Position numbers and translations under genes: made by a program. Shown one piece after another: positions 7,445-19,867 of a stretch of DNA of 64,000 nucleotides (positions are counted from its first letter, which is position 1; every line of letters begins with the position of its first letter). The notes under the pieces are model-generated. The model made no database searches and was not told where the DNA came from. It saw nothing but the letters and a program-made list of their open reading frames with translations. This stretch comes from an uncultured Algibacter sp. (GTDB taxonomy: Bacteria > Bacteroidota > Bacteroidia > Flavobacteriales > Flavobacteriaceae), in NCBI RefSeq assembly GCF_947487605.1, contig NZ_CANKXK010000010.1, positions 105,604 through 169,603 on the forward strand. Direction: 5' to 3'.

Positions 7445-10225
7445 ATGAAAATGAAAACAGTACTAGGTTTTTTCCTGTCATTTTTTGTGGTGGGATATGT
7501 AACTGCGCAACAAATTAGTGTAGATGCTGATGATTATAAACAAGAATTTACAGGTACAGGAGCAAGTGCAGGATTATATATTGGACATTATTTAAGTCTT
7601 TCTGAAGCAAATAGATTGGAGGCTTCTAGAATGTTATACGAAGATTTAAAGTTAAATGCTTTTAAAAACTATACGAGACATAGACATGAAGATAGGCCCG
7701 ATGTTTACGATAATATTTCCGTTGCAATTGCAAATGCTAAACTGTATAATCCCAATTTGGAGATTATGATGTGTACAAACAATCTACCTGATGATTTGGA
7801 AATTAGTGAGCATGAGCATGACCCATCAATTCCAAATATCATGGATAAGATTGCGGAATATTATTTTAGTGTGTGTGAAGGGTATTTTGATAGAGGGCAT
7901 ACTGTGGATATTATTGAATTGATAAACGAAAAAGGATATCTTTCAAAGAAAACAGATTTGTATGATATGGCTGCAGATAAGTTCAAAGCACTAATCAATG
8001 ATCCAAGTTACAATACAAAAGGTGTACCTATGCCAAAAATTGCTGGTCCAGGAACTTGGAGTGCAAAATCGCCAAAAACTTTTATAAATGGATGGAAAAA
8101 TGACAGACCAAATGCATGGGCTAATGTAGATATTGTAACAACACATGGTTATCAAGATAGTAGAGAAGAAAATTTTACGGAAACCTTTAGTTTATCAGAA
8201 GGAAAACCGTTTTATCAAAGTGAGCAAACAGGTAAAATACAAACAGACGAAGCCAATGGGGTTGATGTTTTAGGAGAGCAGTTTCCAGATCCAACATATT
8301 ACCCACCATTTGTGAGTGATGCAGAAATTGCAAAACAAATGATTGATTTTTATAATGGTGGAGGTAATTCATTTTACTGCTTTTTAACCAATACAGCAAC
8401 TACAGCGCATAATGCAGGGCTTATAGGAACACCATGGGGAGGTACACCTGGAAAAACATGGATATACGATGGATTCAAGCATTTATCGGCTACCCACCCT
8501 GTCGGTTCTAAACGCGTTTCAAGAGATTTTACAGATGCTACTAATCAGTATGGAGATACTAAACATAAAGTAGTCGCTTTTAGAGAAGAAGGTACTAATT
8601 TGGTATATGTGCATATTTTAAATTTATACAACACTAATAACCAAATTAATTTAGATTTTAAAGGAGATGGCATCAAGCAAGTAAAAGTAATTCATACTGA
8701 TGAGTTTTTGGATTTTGCTGAAATTGAAAACACCACTTACACAACACCACTAAGTGAAGTTGTTATCAATACAACACCTTATAGTGTAACAACAGCCATG
8801 GTAACTTTAGAAGGGTCTTCAACGCAAACCCTACAAAGTCAAACGATAACATTCAACTCTATTAATGATGTTCAGGATGATGTGACTGATTTTGGTTTAA
8901 CTGCTTCGGCTTCATCTACCTTACCTGTATCTTATGAAGTATTAAGTGGACCTGCTACCATATCTGGTTCTACGCTATCAGTAACTGGTGTTGGAGTTGT
9001 TAGAGTACGTGCAACCCAAGCGGGTGATGCGACTTACTATAAAGCTGCTCCAGTTGATCAAATTTTTTATGTAAGACCAAGTGGCCCTAATATCGCTTTA
9101 AATAAACCAGCAACAGCAAGTTCTGAATTTAGTTCAACTTACACTCCTGATAAAGCAGTTGATGGTAATATTGTTGATAACTCGAGTCGTTGGGTTACAA
9201 GTAGCAGTATTTCTAATTTTGGAACGACCCCACAATGGCTAGAAATAGAATTAGGTGCTAATTATGATATAGATGCTATGAGTTTTTATACGGGACTTAA
9301 CGGTTATAATAGACAAATATATGAGTTTGATTTTCAGATATTTAATGAGCAGACGAATAGTTGGATAACCGTTATTAGCGAAACAGATAACATCAACCCT
9401 GTGTATTTAAAAGCATTTACAACTACAAGAGGGAATAAAGTAAGGTTATATATGGATGGGGCACCAAGCGATTTTATTGCGAGATTATACGAATTGGAAG
9501 TTTTTGGAACCTACCATTCAGAACTTGGGGAAACTTTAGATAATATTGCTTTAAATAAAACAGTAACAGTTACAGGAACCAATGGAGCAACCCATTGGAC
9601 GAATGGAAGCACAAATTATCAATACCTACCTGAATATGCCGTTGATGGTAATATCGTTGATGCTGATAACAGATGGGTATTTGACTTTGGAGCGAATGCC
9701 TTACCCGTTGAAATGATTATTGATTTTGGAGAGGATTACGTTATAGATTCATACAACTTTATAGAAGGAAATGATGCCAGTGAAGATTTTGAGTTTCAAT
9801 ATTGGGATGAAACAGACGGGCAGTATAAGAATTTGTTAAATGTTACAGGGAATACTTCTCTTGAACATGGACAAATTTTTCCAACCAAAGAAACTACCGA
9901 TAAATTAAAGATTATCTGGACAAAACATCAAGATTCAAAATATATCCGTATGCATGAAATTCAGGTATTTGGTGCTTTAGCGTCGGGTTTAAGTGTTAAT
10001 GATTTTGATAAATCACAATTTCAAATTTACCCAAATCCAGTAAAGGGTAATCAATTACATATTAAAGGTAGAAATACTATTGAATCTGTATCTATTTATA
10101 ACTTATTGGGTGTACAACAAAAAGTTAATATTAATAGCGATATAATAGATGTTAGTAACCTCTCAAGCGGATTGTATATTCTTAATATCAACAATCAATT
10201 TAGACATAAATTTATCAAGCAATAA
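7445..10225 (+). CDS. Secreted clan GH-A hydrolase (GH30-like) with Ig-like and two discoidin domains and T9SS tail
   Basis: A 926-residue protein with a Sec signal ending near VTAQQ. Residues about 22-445 form a GH-A-like barrel: GTGASAGLYIG at the start, Asn-Glu162 in IIELINEKGY as likely acid/base, and Glu260 in FYQSEQTG as likely nucleophile. A short Ig-like stretch follows (about 465-540), then two F5/8-type C (CBM32-like) domains at about 549-690 and 700-845, each beginning NIALNK and ending YELEVFG or HEIQVFG. A type A sorting domain ends the protein (FQIYPNPVKG...SSGLYILNINN...FIKQ). It is therefore exported by T9SS and probably attached to the surface. The catalytic family is divergent, so GH30-like is a fold-level call. 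The next gene starts 4 bp after the stop. Confidence 0.72.
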   Translation: MKMKTVLGFFLSFFVVGYVTAQQISVDADDYKQEFTGTGASAGLYIGHYLSLSEANRLEASRMLYEDLKLNAFKNYTRHRHEDRPDVYDNISVAIANAKLYNPNLEIMMCTNNLPDDLEISEHEHDPSIPNIMDKIAEYYFSVCEGYFDRGHTVDIIELINEKGYLSKKTDLYDMAADKFKALINDPSYNTKGVPMPKIAGPGTWSAKSPKTFINGWKNDRPNAWANVDIVTTHGYQDSREENFTETFSLSEGKPFYQSEQTGKIQTDEANGVDVLGEQFPDPTYYPPFVSDAEIAKQMIDFYNGGGNSFYCFLTNTATTAHNAGLIGTPWGGTPGKTWIYDGFKHLSATHPVGSKRVSRDFTDATNQYGDTKHKVVAFREEGTNLVYVHILNLYNTNNQINLDFKGDGIKQVKVIHTDEFLDFAEIENTTYTTPLSEVVINTTPYSVTTAMVTLEGSSTQTLQSQTITFNSINDVQDDVTDFGLTASASSTLPVSYEVLSGPATISGSTLSVTGVGVVRVRATQAGDATYYKAAPVDQIFYVRPSGPNIALNKPATASSEFSSTYTPDKAVDGNIVDNSSRWVTSSSISNFGTTPQWLEIELGANYDIDAMSFYTGLNGYNRQIYEFDFQIFNEQTNSWITVISETDNINPVYLKAFTTTRGNKVRLYMDGAPSDFIARLYELEVFGTYHSELGETLDNIALNKTVTVTGTNGATHWTNGSTNYQYLPEYAVDGNIVDADNRWVFDFGANALPVEMIIDFGEDYVIDSYNFIEGNDASEDFEFQYWDETDGQYKNLLNVTGNTSLEHGQIFPTKETTDKLKIIWTKHQDSKYIRMHEIQVFGALASGLSVNDFDKSQFQIYPNPVKGNQLHIKGRNTIESVSIYNLLGVQQKVNINSDIIDVSNLSSGLYILNINNQFRHKFIKQ

Positions 10226-10229
10226 TAAT

Positions 10230-11723
10230 ATGAAAGCAATATATACATTAATAGTTTTTTTGTTTTTCAGTTTCTATAGTCAAGCACAAATGGTAGATTC
10301 AAATACGCCATCAGGTGCCTTACCAACAAATACCTATTTGGGCTCTGATTGGGCTTTAGATTTTAGTGATGAGTTTGAAGATGCCACAGTGAACACAGCT
10401 AAATGGAATATAGATAATAGTACAAATTCTAGAAATCCTAGACCTGCTATTGGAATTAACCGTTGGTTTTGGAGAACGCGTAGTGTGTCTTTAGCCAATG
10501 GAAAGTTAGAGCTTAATGTTGAAAAGACTGACTGGCAAACCATGGTTTGTGGTTCTATAAATACAAATAATAAATATGAAACCACTTATGGCTATTATGA
10601 AGCCAGAATACAAATTGCAGAGACAGATCATGGCACACACACAGCCTTTTGGTTACAAGGTGATAATATGGTGAATGGCACCCCAGCAGATGATTCAGGA
10701 GCAGATGGTGCTGAGGTTGATATTTTTGAATCGGCGTGGTTAGGAGATTTTACAAAAGCCGTAGTTCATATCGACGGTTATGGGGCTAATAAACAAGCTA
10801 GTACTAAGCAATACAGTACCCCAGGTATTCATACTGGATATCATACCTATGGTTTTTACTGGACTAAAGAATATATGCGTATATATTATGATGGCGTATT
10901 AAAAACCACCTATAAAGATCCTAAATACATTCCGCAAGTTGATGAATATTTATGGCTTTCAGATGGGGCAAGTTTTGGTTTAGGTGATGAACCTGATACA
11001 GATGTTTTTTTTGTTGATAGGCCTATTGGGGATTTAACAAAAGCTTATGTAGAATATATTAGAGGATGGAAATCATCAAAAACAAATATAGCTGCTGGTA
11101 AAACGGTTACTGTATCTAGTGAAAGAAACGGATTCCCAGCAAGTAATATAGTTGATGGAGAAACCGTAGCAAATGAAAGTAGATGGCTTACTGCTGATGC
11201 AGCAAACGGAATAGGTTGGGCAGAAATAGATTTAGGAGGTACTTATAATGTAACTGGTTTTAGAGCCCTCTCAGGTTTTGATGGCTTCAATAGACCTTTT
11301 CAAGATTATCAATTTCAATATCATAATGGCACTACTTGGGTAGATATTGTTAGTATAAATGGAGAAACAGATGCCATAGTAGAACAATATTTTATTGGAG
11401 TAACTACCGATAAAGTAAGATTGAATATTACAGGAAATAGTGAGCCTTTTATTCGTTTATATGAGTTAGAAGTGTATGGAGAATCTGTTTTAAGTGTTAA
11501 TGACTTCAATAAAAAAGAGATGATAATTTTTCCAAACCCTACAACAGGAGAAATAACATTCAAAGATATTAATCAAGAAGTAGAGGCTAACATCATGGAT
11601 GTAAGAGGCGCTGTTATTAAAACTCAAAAAACTAGATATAGTATCGATTTGTCCTCACTTCCTTCTGGGATGTATTTTGTTGCTATAAAAGGTTATAAAA
11701 CAGAAAAAGTAATTAAACTATAA
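10230..11723 (+). CDS. GH16 endo-galactanase/agarase-like enzyme with discoidin domain and T9SS tail
   Basis: The start at 10230 is chosen because it is followed at once by a signal peptide (MKAIYTLIVFLFFSFYSQAQ); the frame is open further upstream, but that part overlaps the previous gene and is not signal-like. The protein has 497 residues. The GH16 catalytic signature GAEVDIFES carries nucleophile Glu162, Asp164 and acid/base Glu167 (beta-bulge E-x-D-x-x-E form). Other family marks are DFSDEFED, YYEARIQIA and HTYGFYWT. An F5/8-type C domain spans about 286-418 and a type A sorting domain about 425-497 (IFPNPTTGE...SGMYFVAIKG). It should act outside the cell, cutting internal beta-linkages of a galactan. 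Whether it is an agarase, porphyranase, furcellaranase or beta-1,3-galactanase cannot be told by eye. Confidence 0.87.
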   Translation: MKAIYTLIVFLFFSFYSQAQMVDSNTPSGALPTNTYLGSDWALDFSDEFEDATVNTAKWNIDNSTNSRNPRPAIGINRWFWRTRSVSLANGKLELNVEKTDWQTMVCGSINTNNKYETTYGYYEARIQIAETDHGTHTAFWLQGDNMVNGTPADDSGADGAEVDIFESAWLGDFTKAVVHIDGYGANKQASTKQYSTPGIHTGYHTYGFYWTKEYMRIYYDGVLKTTYKDPKYIPQVDEYLWLSDGASFGLGDEPDTDVFFVDRPIGDLTKAYVEYIRGWKSSKTNIAAGKTVTVSSERNGFPASNIVDGETVANESRWLTADAANGIGWAEIDLGGTYNVTGFRALSGFDGFNRPFQDYQFQYHNGTTWVDIVSINGETDAIVEQYFIGVTTDKVRLNITGNSEPFIRLYELEVYGESVLSVNDFNKKEMIIFPNPTTGEITFKDINQEVEANIMDVRGAVIKTQKTRYSIDLSSLPSGMYFVAIKGYKTEKVIKL

Positions 11724-11757
11724 ACAATCTCAATCAAACTAAAATTCATCAAGCTAA

Positions 11758-14904
<3,147 letters not shown>

Positions 14905-14913
14905 GAATTCACA

Positions 14914-16044
14914 ATGTTTAAAATTCGTTTTTTTTTAATCGGTGCATTTACCACATTAACTGTAAATGCCCAGTTAGAGAAAAACGAATTTGTTTCTGGC
15001 GAAATTTGGAAAGACACTAACGGAACGCATATCAATGCGCACGGTGGTGGCTTTCTGTTTTACAAGAATACCTATTACTGGTTTGGAGAGCATAAAATTG
15101 CAGGCAGTCAAGGCAATAGTGCTATGGTAGGTGTTGGAGTATATGCTTCCAAAGATTTATACCATTGGGAAAATAAAGGTATTGCTTCAGCAGTTACAGA
15201 AGATAAAAATTCATTAATACAAAAAGGCTGTATTATTGAAAGACCTAAGGTAATTTACAACAAACACACTGATAAGTTTGTGATGTGGTTTCATCACGAA
15301 TTAAAAGGGCAAGGTTACGAAGCTGCTTTAACGGGGGTTGCTATTGCTGATACTATAACAGGCCCATACACCTATTTAAAAAGTTTTAGAGTACATCCAA
15401 AAGTATTACCTCAAAATTTTTCAGAAGCACAGTTTTTAAAAGCTAAACCTATAAACAATAGAAAAGATGAAAACTGGAAACAAAAGGTAATAGATGGCGC
15501 TTATTTTGTGCGAGATTTTGAAGAAGGACAAATGTCAAGAGATATGACCTTGTTTGTTGATGACGATGATGTAGCGTATCATATTACGGCATCCGAAGAA
15601 AATCAAACATTACTAATTTCAAAGCTATCGGATGATTATTTATCCTTAACACATGAATATATTCGTGTATTTCCTGGTGGACGAAACGAAGCTCCTGCAA
15701 TCTTTAAAAAGGATGGGAAATACTATATGTTTTCATCAGGTTTAACGGGGTGGAGTCCAAACCCTGCAAAATTAGCGGTATCTGATAAAATGATGGGAGA
15801 CTGGACATATCTTGGTAATCCTTGTAAAGGTTCAGAAAAAGAAAAGAACACCACATTTTGGTCGCAAAGTACTTATGTATTACCTGTGCAAGGTAAAAAA
15901 GAGGCGTTTATTTTTATGGCAGATAGATGGCAACCTAAAAACCCAATTGATGGGCGCTATGTATGGTTGCCTGTTCAATTCAAAAAAGAGATTCCTTTTT
16001 TAGAATGGTTTGATTCGTGGGACTTGTCTTTTTTCGATAACTAA
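14914..16044 (+). CDS. GH43-like exo-beta-1,3-galactanase candidate (subfamily 24-like)
   Basis: A 376-residue protein with a Sec signal (ends VNAQ). It reads as a single five-bladed propeller. The opening INAHGGGFLFYKNTYYWFGEH (His43) is the form I associate with GH43 subfamilies 24/34, in which the usual GH43 Asp-Pro base is absent. The candidate catalytic acid pair is Glu109 in IERPKVIYN and Glu259 in RNEAPAIFKKDGKYYMF. Known subfamily 24 enzymes are exo-acting beta-1,3-galactanases, consistent with neighbouring GH2 and GH16 genes. There is no sorting tail or lipobox, so it is probably a soluble periplasmic enzyme. It lies 10 bp after GH2 copy 1 and 16 bp before the large unknown protein. 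GH43 membership is firmer than the exact specificity. Confidence 0.78.
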   Translation: MFKIRFFLIGAFTTLTVNAQLEKNEFVSGEIWKDTNGTHINAHGGGFLFYKNTYYWFGEHKIAGSQGNSAMVGVGVYASKDLYHWENKGIASAVTEDKNSLIQKGCIIERPKVIYNKHTDKFVMWFHHELKGQGYEAALTGVAIADTITGPYTYLKSFRVHPKVLPQNFSEAQFLKAKPINNRKDENWKQKVIDGAYFVRDFEEGQMSRDMTLFVDDDDVAYHITASEENQTLLISKLSDDYLSLTHEYIRVFPGGRNEAPAIFKKDGKYYMFSSGLTGWSPNPAKLAVSDKMMGDWTYLGNPCKGSEKEKNTTFWSQSTYVLPVQGKKEAFIFMADRWQPKNPIDGRYVWLPVQFKKEIPFLEWFDSWDLSFFDN

Positions 16045-16059
16045 TTTAATACTTTACAG

Positions 16060-19000
16060 ATGTTTAAGAAACTACTTTTTTTACTGTTATTCGTGAATAC
16101 CTTAGTTGTATTTGCGCAACAAAATATACTGGTAAACGGTAGTTTTAACAATGGTACTATAGGTTGGACAACCAATGGTACGGTTTCTGTAGAGTCAACA
16201 GGTTTAGTATCAGGGTCTTCAGAATCTGCTCAAGTTATTGCAACTAATGGTAAATTAAGTCAGGATATAAATGCCAATGACGAAGAGTGGGAATTCGAGT
16301 TTTATTTTGCTTGTCAGAATCCAACCTTATTTTCAGGAGCAAACAGAGGCCTAAATGTTCACATTAATAATGCTGAAATCAATCTAAGAATTGCAGAAAA
16401 CGGTGATATTCAAGTGTATTCTGGTTCTTGGATTACCATAGGGTCTGGTAATGAAATTTCTTTTTCAACAGATAACAATGCAGATGGAGATATTATTGAT
16501 GCAGGTGATGTTTTAAATGCACATCGTTTAAAGATAGTAGGACATCAATACGGTACAGGGCAATCCAATTACGATGTATATGTTTCCGAAGCCAATACTA
16601 GTGTACTTCAATTGGTAGCATCGGGTTTAACATATTTTCAAGGGAATCCATCAACATTAACTTCTGTAAGCTTTTTGTCTAATTTCGGAATGACATCTGG
16701 TATGTCGTATCTGGTTGATGAATGTGTTTTGTTTGATAATAGCAATATTATTATAGAACAAACAAGCGGATCAACTTCCGTAGAGGAAGAAGGAGCAACT
16801 TCAGACACATTTACTATAAAACTAAAAGACCTTCCTACAGGCGATGTCACTATTAATATTGCCGAGGTTGGTACATCGTATTTAAATGTAACGCCTTCAA
16901 GTGTGGTATTCAATGCTTCAAATTATAACAATCCAAAAACAATAACCGTTACTGCCATTGATGATAGTGAAGCACAAGGTGGCACTTATACAACCAATTT
17001 GTCATTTGAAGTAACGTCATCAGATTCAAATTATAATGGAAAGCCCTTAACCGATATAGCAGTTTTTATAAAAGACAACGAACCTTTTGTATATCCTTTA
17101 TATAGTGGTGTTTATCCGCATTTAGCGGTAACCAATAGTAATAATGAATGTGGCGTAGGTGCTATTGTACCTTGGCAAGACGATTTATGGTATGTAACCT
17201 ATTCACCTCATTTCCCTAATGGAAGTAATGATAAATTGTATCAATTAAGTTCAGATTTAAGTGTCGTTGCTAGACCAGAAAGTGTGGGAGGTACTCCTGC
17301 AAATCGTATGATTCATTCAGAATCCAATCAGCTCATCATAGGGTCTCATATCATTGATGAAAACAAAGTAGTTAAAACCATACCATTATCTACTATGCCA
17401 GGGCGTATGACTGCTAATGCACGCCATTTAACAGACCCAGAAAACCGTGTTTATTTTGTAACCATGGAAGAAGGTATTTATGATGTAGATGTAAATACCT
17501 TGGATTTTGTAACCTTGCACGGTGATACAAATTCTGGAGGATTTAACAGCATTGTTCCAGGTGTTCACATGAAAGGTGCTTATACAGGGCAAGGACGTTT
17601 AATGATTGCTAATAATGGAAAAGGAGGAACATTATCTGAATGGAAAGGCTTTGGCGATGGTAATCCTGCCAATTCTGGAGCTTGGACAAATATTGATGTT
17701 AATAAGCACGTAGAAATTACATCAAAAGGAGGTATTTACGGGGCAACGTCTCCCAACGATCCCATTTGGTCAATGGGTTGGGATGATAAATCAGTATTAT
17801 TAAATGTATGCGATAAAGGTGGTGTTTGGAAGCGGTTTAGAATGCCTAAAGGAAGTTACACACATGATGGAGATCCTGGATGGTACACAGAGTGGCCTAG
17901 AATTAGAGATATTGGTTATGGCAATGGCAATTATTTAATGAATATGCATGGGTTGATGTATCAATTTCCATCAGAATTTAGTCATGATAATACAGGAGGA
18001 ATTGTACCTTTTAGTAGCTTTTTAAAAATGATTGTTGATTATACCGAATGGAATGATCAAATTGTTTTGGCGTGTAATGATGCATCAAAAATGGGGAACA
18101 GTATTTGCCCAAGAGCAGAATCCAATTTATTGTTTACTACGCGAGAAGAATTAGATACTTATGCAAGTACTCCTTTTGCTTTTGGGGGCGTTTGGACCTC
18201 TGAAGCGGTTTCTGCAAATACACCAAGTGAAGCTATTTTAATTAGTGGTTACAAATACAGAACTCTTCATTTAGAACAAAATACCAACACCGAAGTTGTG
18301 TTTACAATTGAAGTAGATATGAGTGGAGATAATAATTGGACAACCTTAGAGCAGGTAACCATTCCAGCATTGGGGTATGCGAATTATCTACTTCCAGAAA
18401 GTTTGCAAGCACCTTGGTTACGAGTCGTTTCAAATACCAATGTAAATAGTGCAAGTGCATATTTACATTTCGCGAACGAATATAGTACACAAACACCTAG
18501 TATTATTAGCAGTATTGTACCACCAGCTCAAACTACAGCAATGAGTTCTGGATTAATTAGGCTCATGTCTGGTACTGATATGAAGTTACAGTTTGCTTCT
18601 GATATTGTTGATAACCAGGGTAGTATCACCACAGGTTATTACGAGATGTCTAGTAATATGATTATGAATAAGGTGAATAATACTAGTGGAGAAAACACAT
18701 TGAGGTCGCAATACAATACCACTAAAGATTTCAATGTAGATGAAGCATCTGTTATTGTAGAATCTCAAGGAAATCAATATCGATTGCCTTTTGGTGATGA
18801 TAAATTTAGTTCACCATTCGTTTCGGGTTGGCCTCGTGGCGAAAGAGAAATTGTTACAGAACGTAGTATGATGAACATCCACGGGACTTTTTACGAATTA
18901 CCAAGAAATAATTCAGGTGGTATGCGAAGAATAAGACCCATAACTACCCATAACAAGCAGATATTCGATTTTTGTTCATGGCGAGGTATGCTAGTGTTGT

Positions 19001-19659
19001 CTGGAAATTTTGCTAATGCCAATAACGACGAGCATTATAAAAAATCGAGTGATGGAAAAGTAGGACTTTGGTTTGGTAATGTGGACGATTTATTTAGAAT
19101 GGGGATACCAAAAGGTATTGGCTCAACTTGGAAAAATATGTCAGTACAAGCCAATACACCTTCGTTGCCTTACATCATGCAAGGTTACAATGAAAAAACG
19201 GTCGTTATGTCTCATAATTTGGACATTCCTGTAACGTTTACATTGCAGATAGATTATTTGGCTAACGGTAATTTTGTGGATTATAAATCGATTCTAGTAA
19301 ACCCTGGCGAAGAAAAAGTGTATGAGTTCCCAGAAGGATTTAATGCCCATTGGGTAAGAACAAAAGTGAATGAAGATTGTACAGCCACAGCAACATTTTA
19401 TTATAATGTAGAGGCACCATCATTAAGTGTTGATACTGTTGAAGATACAAACAAAATTATGGTGTTTCCAAATCCTGTTCAATCAGAATTGTATGTAGAA
19501 GGCTTAGAAAATGTAACAAACGCGGTTGTTTACGATTTGTTTGGTAAAAGAATAATGATGTCAAAGATTGATAAAAAAGTAAATGTTAGTCGCTTGCATA
19601 CAGGTTTTTATATTTTGGTTTTAGAGGGGCATGCCCCTCTAAAGTTCATTAAAAATTAA
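16060..19659 (+). CDS. Large secreted protein of unrecognised family, internally duplicated, T9SS-sorted
   Basis: 1199 residues with a Sec signal (ends VVFAQQ). Residues about 22-225 look like a jelly-roll of carbohydrate-binding type (NILVNGSFNNGTIGWT). About 229-340 is a Calx-beta-like domain (SVEEEGATSDTFTIKL...TITVTAIDDSE). The core, about 345-1115, matches no enzyme family I know and appears propeller-like. Its later part is duplicated: MNMHGLMYQFP (His630) recurs as MNIHGTFYELP (His941). Each copy is followed by a WT/WKNMSVQANTPS-type segment, a beta-sandwich and an LRVV/VRTKV strand. A type A sorting domain closes it (VFPNPVQSE...TGFYILVLEG). Sitting between GH43 and a sulfatase, it may be a new glycan-active or glycan-binding family; no catalytic claim can be made. 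The last codons contain a perfect 24-bp palindrome. Confidence 0.85.
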   Translation: MFKKLLFLLLFVNTLVVFAQQNILVNGSFNNGTIGWTTNGTVSVESTGLVSGSSESAQVIATNGKLSQDINANDEEWEFEFYFACQNPTLFSGANRGLNVHINNAEINLRIAENGDIQVYSGSWITIGSGNEISFSTDNNADGDIIDAGDVLNAHRLKIVGHQYGTGQSNYDVYVSEANTSVLQLVASGLTYFQGNPSTLTSVSFLSNFGMTSGMSYLVDECVLFDNSNIIIEQTSGSTSVEEEGATSDTFTIKLKDLPTGDVTINIAEVGTSYLNVTPSSVVFNASNYNNPKTITVTAIDDSEAQGGTYTTNLSFEVTSSDSNYNGKPLTDIAVFIKDNEPFVYPLYSGVYPHLAVTNSNNECGVGAIVPWQDDLWYVTYSPHFPNGSNDKLYQLSSDLSVVARPESVGGTPANRMIHSESNQLIIGSHIIDENKVVKTIPLSTMPGRMTANARHLTDPENRVYFVTMEEGIYDVDVNTLDFVTLHGDTNSGGFNSIVPGVHMKGAYTGQGRLMIANNGKGGTLSEWKGFGDGNPANSGAWTNIDVNKHVEITSKGGIYGATSPNDPIWSMGWDDKSVLLNVCDKGGVWKRFRMPKGSYTHDGDPGWYTEWPRIRDIGYGNGNYLMNMHGLMYQFPSEFSHDNTGGIVPFSSFLKMIVDYTEWNDQIVLACNDASKMGNSICPRAESNLLFTTREELDTYASTPFAFGGVWTSEAVSANTPSEAILISGYKYRTLHLEQNTNTEVVFTIEVDMSGDNNWTTLEQVTIPALGYANYLLPESLQAPWLRVVSNTNVNSASAYLHFANEYSTQTPSIISSIVPPAQTTAMSSGLIRLMSGTDMKLQFASDIVDNQGSITTGYYEMSSNMIMNKVNNTSGENTLRSQYNTTKDFNVDEASVIVESQGNQYRLPFGDDKFSSPFVSGWPRGEREIVTERSMMNIHGTFYELPRNNSGGMRRIRPITTHNKQIFDFCSWRGMLVLSGNFANANNDEHYKKSSDGKVGLWFGNVDDLFRMGIPKGIGSTWKNMSVQANTPSLPYIMQGYNEKTVVMSHNLDIPVTFTLQIDYLANGNFVDYKSILVNPGEEKVYEFPEGFNAHWVRTKVNEDCTATATFYYNVEAPSLSVDTVEDTNKIMVFPNPVQSELYVEGLENVTNAVVYDLFGKRIMMSKIDKKVNVSRLHTGFYILVLEGHAPLKFIKN
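19620..19643. repeat. Perfect 24-bp palindrome inside the end of the 16060-19659 gene
   Basis: The twelve bases 19620-19631 are the exact reverse complement of 19632-19643, centred on GCATGC and with four G facing four C. It encodes the residues around EGHAPLK, five codons before the stop. With the A/T-rich sequence after it, it could form a transcript-end or stability hairpin. It has no loop spacing in DNA terms, so RNA folding would open the centre. Function is inferred. Confidence 0.6.
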
Positions 19660-19867
19660 TTATTGAAATGAAATTATAAAAAGAGGTTATTCTTCTATTT
19701 CAGATTTTAGGAAAATTACCTTTGGAAGCTGCTTAAACAAGTGTTTTAAATTATAATACGCTGTAGAACAAATTATGAAAAAGAATCAAATTAATGATGG
19801 GATTTTGATTTGTTTGTATCATAATGTTTTAGTAATAAGTTTCTATTAACAATTGAACAATTATTTA

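Noticed and set aside
10149..10229. Upstream extension of the GH16 frame, overlapping the previous gene's end
   Set aside because: The added 27 residues are not signal-like, while the ATG at 10230 starts a textbook signal peptide.
19853..19867. TTG start for the third sulfatase
   Set aside because: Two ATG codons follow within 27 bases and give equal or better signal peptides.
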